Shown one piece after another: positions 1 through 9,226 of a stretch of 64,000 nucleotides of DNA (position 1 is its first letter; each line of letters begins with the position of its first letter). This DNA comes from Datisca glomerata (taxonomy: Eukaryota; Streptophyta; Magnoliopsida; Cucurbitales; Datiscaceae): NCBI GenBank assembly GCA_003255025.1, contig QANY01011400.1, forward strand, positions 372,001 to 436,000, read 5' to 3'. Below the pieces are notes generated by a model. That model ran no database searches. It saw only the letters and a list, made by a program, of their open reading frames with translations, and was not told the origin of the DNA. The translations under genes were made by a program, and so were the position numbers.

Positions 1-339
1 TGAAGTTAACAATTTATTGATAGAAAAACTTATTGACATAATTTATCAAAATTCAATTTTAAACATTTAGAAATGGTGTTTGCATTTAGACTTCTCTTAC
101 TTCAATTAAAGAAAATGACTTTTCAACTTTCACCAACTTTTTTATCTCTTTTGCTTTGAACTTTTTTAATCAAAATTAAGATACATAATATATTTTGTCT
201 CATTGAAAATGAATAGTCATATTAAAAATCAATGGCATTTTAACAAGTAATAGCATTAAAAAAATGAAAGAAAACTTATTTAAGAGCTATAACATTGAAT
301 TTGTCAAAATTGGAATTGGTGGACAGTCTCCATATATAG
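1..339. other. AT-rich intergenic sequence
   Basis: No gene or structured repeat is seen. The last five bases (TATAG, 335-339) probably form the target-site duplication of the LTR element that starts at 340. Confidence 0.6.
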
Positions 340-1238
340 TGTAAAGGAAAAAATTCGTGGTCTCTAAGAATTGATCGTGAATTCCCCACATCATAATATG
401 AAAATACAAAGAATAATTAAGAGAGAGAATGAGAGAATAACAACACCATGATTTACGTGGAAAACTCTTAAAGGAAAGAAAAACCACGGGAATATTTTGA
501 TGTATTTCATTATGGATAAAGGGTTTACAATACTAATGCAAGCTGCATAGTCAGCTTGTTTCTTAAGGGTGTTGAGAGTTATTGTCTTTTCTGTTGGAGT
601 TACATTTTGTCTTTATTTATAGGTTTTCAATCAGTTACATACAATCTGATACAACTTATCTAATTCTATCTAAAAATAAGATAAATAATATTCCCTGAGA
701 TCTAGCTTATCAACATTAACAACTTAGTAAATCTTGACCGTCTGATCAATCCAATGGTCTTAATTAGGTTTTCTTTGGATTGCCACGTCGGCAATCCATG
801 TACTTTCGTCTGATTGGTTTGTTCTTCATAACTACTTAGTTGATCCTATGATTCTCGCTCTATTTTCTCTTCGATCACATATTTGGTCTAGATCTTGCCA
901 CGTGTCATGTAAAATTTTACCAGTACATCTTTCTTATCAGTATTAATAACTTTTTGAATTTGAATAATCTGGCGTAGTGTGGCAAATCTGATGGATGTAG
1001 TGATTGCTACCAACTTTGCCAAAGTGATGATTCCTTCGATTGGCTTCTCTGGCTCTCGTGACTCCCTATGTGACTTTTATACTTAAGCTACATTGGTTAG
1101 GTGAGTAGCTCCAGATCAACATCTTCTGATCTACCAACATGGTAAATTCAACTATTTCCATAATGATTTTATGGCATTTGCTTTAATTATTTTTCTTCTC
1201 CCCTGATGTGGCCGAACACCGAGAATTATTCTTATTCA
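340..1238 (-). repeat. 3' LTR of the LARD-like element
   Basis: It is collinear with 6569-7468 over its whole length with scattered substitutions. Shared landmarks include the block ending in CCGAGAATTATTC near the right border and the block starting GTAAAGGAAAAAATTC at the left. It is the downstream LTR because transcription is inferred to be on the minus strand. Confidence 0.85.
614..621 (-). promoter_or_regulatory. TATA box in the 3' LTR
   Basis: The minus strand reads TATAAATA followed by AAG. The same motif is at the matching place in the other LTR (6844-6851). Confidence 0.5.
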
Positions 1239-1253
1239 TTCGCCCCCATTACA
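1239..1253 (-). other. Polypurine-tract-like site of the LARD-like element
   Basis: The minus strand reads TGTAATGGGGGCGAA and then enters the LTR at TGAATAAG. A G-run just before an LTR is the usual plus-strand primer position. The matching site outside the other LTR differs, as expected. Confidence 0.5.
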
Positions 1254-1548
1254 CTTGATGAGGTCTCTCTTCATTCAGGTGTAATGATTTGATTCATCAA
1301 TCTTCAACACTATATTCATTGGGACCTCATAGTCGTCCATATATATATATATATATATTACTTCTCTGACTTGAAGTGAAGTAATAATCTTTGGATAAGA
1401 ATTTATGCTCTGAAGTTCTTTCCTTAATTCTGAAGTTCTGACTTTTTCTTTTCTGAAATGCAAAGTTCTTGGCATTCCGGTTTGAGTTTTCTGGTCTGAG
1501 TTCAGCTCATAAAACGTTCATGTCGTGAATTTTTGAGCTTTCTGGTAT

Positions 1549-1632
1549 GAGCTCTACTCTACCTTTTGGTCTGGGCTTAGCTCTACCTTCTGGTCTGGGC
1601 TTAGCTCTACCTTCTGGTCTGGGCTCAGCTCC
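1549..1632. repeat. 24-bp tandem repeat, about 3.5 copies
   Basis: The unit is close to TTAGCTCTACCTTCTGGTC plus TGGGC. It makes a short open frame of Leu-Pro-Ser-Gly-Leu-Gly repeats, which is a repeat artefact. The unit is related to the 24-bp repeats at 5820-6180. Confidence 0.75.
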
Positions 1633-2884
1633 TGAAGCTGTTATGGACTTCTCAACTTTTCATTTTCCTTTTTTTAGTTGTCTGTTGTCAGTGGTGGTTT
1701 CTCCTTTTCTTTCTGCCATTACACTTTTCTGTTCTTGTTCACAAATATTTTGCAGTTGTCAAGTAATTTTTTTATCAGTTTACTGTCAATGATGATTATT
1801 TCTTCTTCATTTACTGTTACGTCTTTTTATTCCTTTCCCGATGGACTCATTGATAGAGTTTTTCCCATTTCTTCATTTTTCACTTTCCTTCTCCCTTACG
1901 TTAAGATCTGTGACAAGAATGTATTACAAAAATAGTAACATAATAATTTATTGAGATGAGTAAGGAGCGAGTGTACCGTTTCATAATTGCATCACATGAG
2001 TTTGAGTTTGATGTTCCGTATTTGTTGGTAAAGTTTCTATTGTTTCCTTATTTTCTTTTTCCTTCTCTCGTTTCGTATTTTTCCTTTGTACTTCTGCTTT
2101 GATCAACATGAATTACTCTGTGTGTGCAATTTTTCTTCTATTGAACTCCTTTTTGTTGTACTTCATTCAAAGACTTAGCAAAATTTGGGGATCAAAATCT
2201 GATACTGTGTTGACTTCAACCTTTCAACAAAATCCGTTCTTAAATACTTGGGAAACTTTTGGCTCCCAGCTCTCTTGATAATAACTATGTTCTTTTGTAA
2301 AATCTGTTCCCAAGGATAAGACTTTAATTTTCTTATGATATACATGCTCCTCAAGGACTTGGGTTCAAATAAAGAACCATGACCCCATCTTCATTCTGAG
2401 AGAAGAAAATTACGAACTGTCATTTTCTTTTGAGAGGAGGACTTAGGTTCAAATAAAGAATCATGGCCACATTTTTACTTCCTTCTAAGAACAGCGTCCG
2501 TTGACATTCCCAATGACTTAGGCTCCTTCCGTGGAACCATGACCCCATTTTGATTTACTACCAATTCACCAATAGAGTTTTTCCTGTTTCCATTCTTTTC
2601 ATGCCCTTTATATTTTTTTATTTCCTATTTCTCCATTTCTCCTTTTGGGTTTCCTTTTTCCGCACTTTTTCTTTCCTTTACTCGCTTCTTTTTCCTTTAC
2701 ATCTGCTCTCCCCGTTCTAAAAAGTTGAAGTCATGGTCTTCCATTACTTGGCCTTTTCTTTACTCAACTTTTCTTTACTAAGCTTTTCTTTTCTGTCTTT
2801 CTTTACTCAGCTCAATCTTTCTTTTCTCAGCTTTGAAGTTCTTTCCTCAACTATTTTTTTTCTTCTCAGAAGTTCTTTCCTCAA

Positions 2885-3410
2885 CTACTTTTCTTTTCTG
2901 CTCTGAAGTTCTTTCCTCAACTTCTTTTCTGTTCTGAAGTTTTTCCTCAACTTCTTTCCTTTTCTTTTCTGAAGACATTTCTTTTTCCATTCTCCAGACT
3001 TTCTTATCCTGAAAACGTTTCCTTTTACGCTCTGAAGATATTTCTTTTTCCGTTCTTCAGACTTTCCCATTCTGAAGACATTTCTTTTTCTGTTCTGAAA
3101 ACATTTCATTTTTCGTTCTCCAGACTTTCCCGTTCTGAAGACGTTTCCTTCTCCGTTCTCCAGACTTTCCCATCCTGAAGATGTTTCCTTTTCCATTCTG
3201 AAGATATTTCTTTTTCCGTTCTAAAGTCTAAGGATGTTTCCTTTTCCGTTTTGAAGACATTTCTTTTTATGTTCTTCAGATTTTTCTTTTTTCGTTCTTC
3301 AGACTTTTCTTTTTATGTTCTTCAGACTTTCCCATTCTGAAGACATTTCCCTCTTCCATTCTGAAGTATGAGAATGTTTCCTTTTCCATTCTTTCAGACT
3401 TTCCCATTCA
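2885..3410. repeat. Degenerate tandem repeats of about 40 bp
   Basis: Units combine CAGACTTTCCCATTCTGAAG with a following CATTTCTTTTTC-like stretch, varying in length. On the minus strand this gives a Lys/Glu/Arg-rich open frame of about 100 codons that has no recognisable domain and follows the repeat period. Confidence 0.65.
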
Positions 3411-3640
3411 GAGAACAACGTACATAGTCGCTCACAAGGACTTAGACTCCTTCAGTGGAACCATGACCCTGTTTCGATTTTCTTCTGAGAACGGCGTACG
3501 TAGACGCTCCCAAGGACTTAGGCTCCTTCAGTGGAACCATGGCCCCATTTCAATTTCCTTCTGAGGATGGCGTACGTAGACCGTCTCAAGGACTTAGGCT
3601 CCTTCAGTGGAATTATGGCCCCGTTTTGATTTCCTTCTGA
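3410..3640. repeat. 76-bp tandem repeat, three copies
   Basis: The marker AAGGACTTAG recurs at 3436, 3512 and 3588. Each copy continues CTCCTTCAGTGGAA and GGCGTACGTAGA. Older diverged copies occur at about 2340-2560. Confidence 0.75.
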
Positions 3641-3990
3641 GAGTAAGACTTATGAATTTCCCCTCCCAATGACTTATGCCATTTCCTTCTAAGAGTAGGA
3701 CTTATGAATTACCCTCCCAAGGACTTACGCCCTTAGTTCCTTCTGAGAGTAGGACTTATGAATTGCCCATCCCAATGACTCATGCCCTTAGTTCCTTCTG
3801 AGAGTAGGACTTATGAATTGCCCCTCCCAAGGACTCATGCCCTTAGTTTCTCTTGAGAGTAGGACTTATGAATTGCCCCTCCCAAGGACTCACGGCCTTA
3901 GTTCTTTTTTAGAGTAGGACTTATGAACTGCCCCTCCCAAGGACTCACGCCCTTAGTTCCTTTAGAGAACATGGCTTACGAATTTCCTGC
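3640..3990. repeat. 55-bp tandem repeat, about six copies
   Basis: The marker AGGACTTATGAATT recurs at 3697, 3751, 3806 and 3861 and continues with more variation to about 3985. Copies also share CCCTCCCAAGGACTCA and CCCTTAGTTCCTTCTGAGAG. Confidence 0.8.
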
Positions 3991-4089
3991 TCTCAAGGAC
4001 TCACGCCCTAATTTCCATTGTTGTTGAAGAAGAGAGAAAGTTGACGCCAAGTATTTATCTTGTAAATAGTGTGCACATTATCATGCCAT

Positions 4090-5040
4090 AAATTTTGATC
4101 GAAAGTTTCAAATTAAATTCCATGAAATTCTTCAAGAAGTTGATTTTCATATGCTTCCGATGATATATAATTCACCATGTAATTGGCTCCCAGTCGGTAC
4201 AATTTAATTAATGAATTTGACCGTTCTACATAATATGCTTTCTGTGTCTTTTGATCGAAATCTCCCAATTGAATTTTGTAAAATTCTCCAATAAGTAGAC
4301 TTTTGTATCTTTCCGATGATGTAAGATTCACTGTATAGTTGACTTCCATCAAATACAGTTTAACTTCTCAAATTGACCGTTCTGCATATTCTGCTTTCTC
4401 GAACAATCTTCACAAAAATTGTCATAACCTTTGCTCGAGAGCTCCAAATCGAGTTCTGAAAAATTCTTCAATAACTAGATATCTATAATTTTATAATGAT
4501 ATATTATTTGTTATGTAATAATATAAAAATTAATACAACTTAAACATTAAATTTGAGAAGCATTCATATATTTACTTTCCTGAATAGCACCAACGAGAGC
4601 TGCCATAACTTTTGATCGGAAGCTTCAAATTAATTTTTGTAAAATTCTTCACAAGGTTGATTTCCGTATCTTTCCATTGGTATAAGATTCGTCGTGTAGT
4701 TGGCTCCTAGTAAATGCAGTTTAATTTCTGAATTTAAGGTTCTGCATAATCTATTTTCCTGAGCGGCCTCCATGAGAATCTTCATAACTTTTTCTCATGA
4801 CCTCTAAATCAAGTTCTGTAAAATTCTTCAAACAGTAGACATCTACATATTTCTCATGATATATTATATGCTATGTAGTTCTTCTTAAAAAAATAAATTT
4901 GAAAGATGGAATTAAGTTTACTTTTCTGTATGAAGACTACCATACTTTTGATCTGGAGCTCAACTTGAATTCCGTAAAATTCTCCATGAAGCACACTCCT
5001 ATATATTTATAACTATGTGACTCGCCATGTAATTTTTCTT
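4090..5040. repeat. Tandem repeat of about 155-181 bp, five to six copies
   Basis: A TTTTGATCGAAA-like start recurs near 4097, 4253, 4433, 4614, 4795 and 4949. In most copies it is followed by TGTAAAATTCTTCAA and CCGATGATATA-like blocks. Copies are diverged but collinear. Confidence 0.75.
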
Positions 5041-5439
5041 CCACTTTTTTTTTTCAGTTTCCATTTTTGCTCCCGTTGTCGCTTTTGTTGTTAAGACATT
5101 TTTGTTCTCGTTGTCAGGATGTTTCCGTTCTCGTTGTTTGTACATATTTTATTTTCCTCATGAAGCCCATTTGAAAGGCTGTCAATTCATAACCTTCTGT
5201 TCTAAAATTTGAATGGCTGTCTTTTTTGCTTTCCTATTCTGTAATGAAGTGGTATCTTTCTCGTTATGAAGTGGTAGCTATCCCGTTATGAAGTGGCAGC
5301 TTTCTTGACTGAAGTGAACGTGATCTTCTTTGCTCTTCTATTATGAAATTCTTTCAAATTTATGTTCTAAAATTCTGATACTCTTAAAGTTTTAACTTTT
5401 TCTTTTCTGAAGCGTTGAAGCTTTTCTATTCTGAATATT

Positions 5440-5825
5440 TGACTTCTACTTTCTGTTATGAAGCTTTGACTTCAACTTTCTATTCTGAAGCTCTGACTTC
5501 AGCTTTTCTGTTTTGAAGCTCTGACTTCAAATTTTCTGTTCTGAAACTCTGACTTCAGCTTTTCTGTTCTGAAGCTCTGACTTCAGCTTTTCTGTTCTGA
5601 AGCTCTGACCTTAACTTTTCTGTTCTGAAGCTTTGATTTCAGCTTTTCTGCTATAAAGCTCTGACTTCAACTTTTCTGTTCTCAAGCTCTGACTTCAGCT
5701 TTTCTAATATGAAGCTCTGACTTCAAGTTTTTGTTCTGAAGCTATGACCTCAACTTTTATGTTCTAAAGCTTTGACTTCAATTTTTCTGTTCTGAAGCTT
5801 TAACTTCAGCTTTTCTATTCTGAGC
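5440..5825. repeat. 28-bp minisatellite, about 13 copies
   Basis: The unit is close to GAAGCTCTGACTTCAGCTTT plus TCTGTTCT. Successive copies differ at one to four bases. No spacers separate the units, so this is not a CRISPR-like array. Confidence 0.9.
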
Positions 5826-6180
5826 TTTTCTGATCTCAGCTTTCTGAGCTCCTCTGATATGCGTTTTTTGAGCTTTTCTGGTCTGAACTTTATGAGTTTT
5901 TCTAGTATGAGCTTTATAAGCTTGTCTGAACTTTCTAAGCTCTGAGCTTGTCTGATTTGAGCTTTATGAGCTCTTCTAGTCTGAGCTTTCTCAACTCTTC
6001 TGATCTGAGTTTTCTGAGCTCATCAGATCTGAGCTTTCTAAGCTCCTCTGATTTGAGCTCTTCTGAACTTTCTGAGCTCTTATGGTCTTAGCTTTATAAG
6101 CTTTTCTGGTATGAGTTTTATGAGCTTTTCTGGTCTGAGTTTTTTGAGCTTTTCTGGTATGAGCTTTCTAAGCTTTTATG
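5820..6180. repeat. 24-bp minisatellite, about 15 degenerate copies
   Basis: The unit is close to GAGCTTTTCTGGTCTGAGTT plus TTTT. It abuts the 28-bp array and shares its CTTTTCTG core, so one array may have evolved from the other. Confidence 0.8.
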
Positions 6181-6550
6181 ATCTCCTTCCCCTCTCTTTT
6201 TTTCCTTCGGTTGCTCTTAGCCTAGTTGTCGTAGGCAGAGCTTTGATCGTATGGTAGTCTGCGGGTGGCAGTTCATGGGTTTCATCGGCCCCTCGTGGTG
6301 GTTATTGAATTTACATAATTAAATTCCACGAATTGTGTTAATAATAATTTTTTAAAAAATAATTGTACAAAATAGATAAATCAAATCAAATACGAATGAC
6401 TGAATTTATCGTTCTTCATTTTTTTTCGGTTCCGTAATCATTTTCGTTATTACTTCCGCATCTGTTTCTTCTTCTGCTTCCCTTGTTGGAAGGACGTTTC
6501 ATTTAGTTTTGAGCATTTAAGGGAAGGATTTCTTGAGTTTTTTCTCATCT

Positions 6551-6568
6551 CTCAACGAGAGTACCAAA
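6551..6568 (-). other. Candidate primer-binding site of the LARD-like element
   Basis: Directly inside the right LTR the minus strand reads TTTGGTACTCTCGTTGAG. A TGG start beside the LTR is typical of a site complementary to a tRNA 3' CCA end. I cannot assign the tRNA. CTCTCGTTGAGAG can also form a short hairpin. Confidence 0.4.
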
Positions 6569-7468
6569 TGTAAAGGAAAAAATTCACGGCCTTTGAGAAT
6601 TGATCATGAATTCCCTACATCATAATATGAAAATATAGAGAATAATTAAGAGAGAGAATGAGAGAATAACAACACCATAATTTACGTGGAAAACCCTTAA
6701 AGAGAAGAAAAACTACGGGGGGATTTTGATAGTATTTCATTATGGAGAAAGGGTTTACAAGGCTAATGCAAGCTGCACAATCAGCTTATTTTTTAAGGGT
6801 GTTGATAGTTGGTATCTTTTTTGTTGGAGTTACATCTTGCCTTTATTTATAGGACTTCAATTGGTTACATAGAATCTGATACAACTTATCTAATTCTATC
6901 TAAAAATAGGATCAACAGAATATTTCATGAGGTCTAGCTTATCAACATTAACAACTTAGTAAATCTTGATTGTTTGATCAATTCAATGGTCTTGATTAAC
7001 TTTTCTTTGGATTGCCACGTCGGCAATCCATGTACTTTCGTCTGATTGGTATGTTCTTCATAACCGCCTAGTTGATCCTACGGTTCTCGCTCTATCTTCT
7101 CTTCGATGACGTCTTTGGTCTAGATTTTACCACGTGTCATATGAAATTTTACCTGTACATCTTGCTTATCAGTATTAACAACTTTTTAAATTTGAATCAT
7201 TTGGCTTGGTGTGACGAATCTGATGGTTGTAGTGATTGCTACCAGCTTACCACGGTGTTGCTTCCCTCGATTGGCTTCTCTGGCTCTCGTGACTCTCTAT
7301 CCGACTTTTATACTTTAGCTACCTTGGTTAGCGAGTAGTTCCAGATCTGCTTTTTCAGATCTGTCAACATGGCAAATTCAACTATTCTCATAATGCTTCC
7401 ATGGCATTTGCTTTAATTATTTTTCTTCTCCGCTGATGTGGCTGAACACCGAGAATTATTCATCTTCA
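6569..7468 (-). repeat. 5' LTR of the LARD-like element
   Basis: It is the partner of 340-1238. The minus strand begins TGAAGATGAATAATTCTCGG and ends TTTACA. The minus-strand TATA box lies at 6844-6851, so transcription would enter the repeat-filled interior. Confidence 0.85.
6844..6851 (-). promoter_or_regulatory. TATA box in the 5' LTR
   Basis: The minus strand reads TATAAATAAAG, about 620 bp into the LTR. This is the main sign of the element's orientation. Confidence 0.5.
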
Positions 7469-7689
7469 TATGGCCTCAATTTTCACATTTCTTATCCTAC
7501 TGCTCCTTTTCTTCATTCTTTATGTTTTATTTTTTAATCAGTTTTACATACAACAACATTATTTATGATTTGTTTCATTGTTCTACATGATTATACCCGT
7601 GAGAACTACTTATTTATATGTTAACAGTTCTTTAATTCATTTTAATTTGTTTCTTTATTATTATTCCATTTTTATCATTACTAAGCATT

Positions 7690-7795
7690 TGTGGGAGTTT
7701 ATTAAATATGTAGTGTACCTCATAGTATGAAATAAAAAAAATTGTGGGAGTTTATTAAATATGTAGTCTACCTCATAGTATGAAATAAAGATTTT
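7690..7795. repeat. 53-bp tandem duplication
   Basis: TGTGGGAGTTTATTAAATAT recurs 53 bp apart (7690 and 7743). The copies are almost identical, so the duplication is recent. The surrounding 7474-8121 is AT-rich and otherwise featureless. Confidence 0.85.
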
Positions 7796-8121
7796 TTCTC
7801 TTTCTTTCGAATAAGTTTGTTTCACAAAAAGATTATGTTTTAGTAATAATATTTTTTTGCCAATGCTAGCTAACATAGCACCTAAGACTGCTAAAGAGGT
7901 TGTTGTAATTTTTTATGTTATTTAATTACTTAAATTAAGAAGGAAGCAGCATTTTGTAATAGAGTTAAATACTTCAAATTATATGTATTAAACTAAAACA
8001 TAAAATATAATTTTCAGTATGACAAAACACCGCGTAGCACGTGCTTGCAACTATTTTCTTACAGAAAGCAAGCACAATAATGTCACAACATAATAGGAGT
8101 AATAAAAGACTCTTAAATGAG

Positions 8122-8260
8122 AATGTTAATTATTAATGATCGATTAACGCAATTAGTTAAATCTCACACTCATACTCTAGATGTCGTGGGTTCAAATCAG
8201 ATTGTCATATTTCTTTAAAATTTGTAATGTAACTTTGACAAAAAAATGTTAATCATTAAT
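8122..8260 (+). mobile_element. tRNA-derived SINE with target-site duplication
   Basis: A body of about 107 bp (8138-8244) has an A-box-like stretch (AACGCAATTAGTTAAATC) and a B-box GGTTCAAATC at 8189-8198, spaced as in a tRNA gene. It is flanked by 16-bp direct repeats, AATGTTAATTATTAAT (8122-8137) and AATGTTAATCATTAAT (8245-8260), with one mismatch. A short A-run precedes the right repeat. The family name is unknown. Confidence 0.75.
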
Positions 8261-8867
8261 AATTGTAATTTTTGAAATAAAAAATAAACAAAAATATTTT
8301 TTAAAATAAATTTAAAATGCATTTCTATTAATTTCATTTTCACCCCTCGACTTCATATTAAATCAATGCACCGCATATGACCATGTAACGAAGATTAAAT
8401 AAAAAAAATAAGAGTAATTATACAATAACTAAATAATTGATTAACTGATATAATTTAATTTATTAAATTATTTTAATAAATTATATTAATAAATATCAAA
8501 TCACTTAATTATTTAAAATAAATTTTGATGGATTGTGAAGGTGGAATAAGTTGTGAAAACGACTTCCAGGTGAAAAAGATGTTTTTCGCTTCACTACAAT
8601 TAAGGGTGTAAATGGAATTAACCTGAATTTAACTTAATTTCTACCGTTACCGCCAGGCCAAAGATAGGATAACGCGCGGGAGAACTGACCGTAGGAAATG
8701 ACGAGACGCACGTTACCTAATAGACAGACAGGTCCCCCGAAAAAAGCACAAGCAAAACACCGCCACAGTTTACCCCATTCGTGGAAAAGTCATTACAAAT
8801 CAACGGCTTTTCCGCGCAAAGACAGAAAGAATCCAACCTCCATCCTCCGCTTCAAACAGTATCCTCC
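8261..8867 (+). promoter_or_regulatory. Upstream region of the ILK-type gene
   Basis: AT-rich up to about 8640, then markedly richer in G+C, with CGCGCGGG near 8675 and C-rich runs near 8731. Pyrimidine-rich sequence typical of plant leaders starts near 8835. No clear TATA box is seen, so the start site is unknown. Confidence 0.4.
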
Positions 8868-8942
8868 ATGATCACCTCTCCTTTTCTCCTATTACGATTC
8901 CTTCGGATCTCTCTTCTTTTTCTCTCTATGTTTATGATCTAA
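8868..8942 (+). CDS. Possible upstream ORF in the ILK leader
   Basis: An ATG opens a 24-codon frame ending in TAA, inside CT-rich sequence about 280 bases before the main ATG. The peptide is Leu/Phe-rich and ends FLSMFMI. If the leader starts upstream of 8868, it could reduce translation of the kinase. No start-site evidence is available, so this is only a possibility. Confidence 0.25.
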   Translation: MITSPFLLLRFLRISLLFLSMFMI

Positions 8943-9226
8943 TGATCGAGCTGTTTCTTTCTATTTGAGACTGCTTTTTATTCATTTTTTTCACTTTCTT
9001 TGGTAAAACCGAATTCTTTCTTGCGTTTTTTGGGCATCGAGAGCTTGGATTTCCTTTTCCCATTCTCTCCCGAAGCTCTCGATCCCAAAACGTTTGAACG
9101 GCGCTTCAATTTCTTGTAATTTTGATATGTAGCAATCGCTTTCTCTCACTGATTAGATTGGAATTCTGGTTTTATCATCTAATTTGATTAGAAAAACAAA
9201 CAAACAAAAACCTCAAGTAGAAAGAA

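Larger units (their letters stand above)
340..7468 (-). mobile_element. Non-autonomous LTR retrotransposon (LARD-like)
   Basis: Two direct repeats of about 900 bp (340-1238 and 6569-7468) begin TGTAAAGG and end TTCA on the plus strand, and bound a 5.3-kb interior. The flanks TATAG (335-339) and TATGG (7469-7473) fit a 5-bp target duplication with one mismatch. A TATA box on the minus strand of both LTRs and a G-rich tract beside the left LTR place the element on the minus strand. No gag, protease, reverse transcriptase or integrase motif was found in the interior; it is almost entirely degenerate tandem repeats. It would depend on another element for mobility. The partner family is not identifiable from this window. 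Confidence 0.8.

Noticed and set aside
1547..1935. Two plus-strand ORFs of 81 and 85 codons
   Set aside because: The first begins in the 24-bp repeat, the second is Phe/Ser-rich pyrimidine DNA, and both lie inside the LARD-like element.
2885..3196. 103-codon minus-strand ORF rich in Lys, Glu and Arg
   Set aside because: It follows the degenerate 40-bp repeat of the LARD-like interior and has no domain.
5440..6180. CRISPR-like array
   Set aside because: Units are contiguous and diverged with no unique spacers, and the DNA is plant nuclear.
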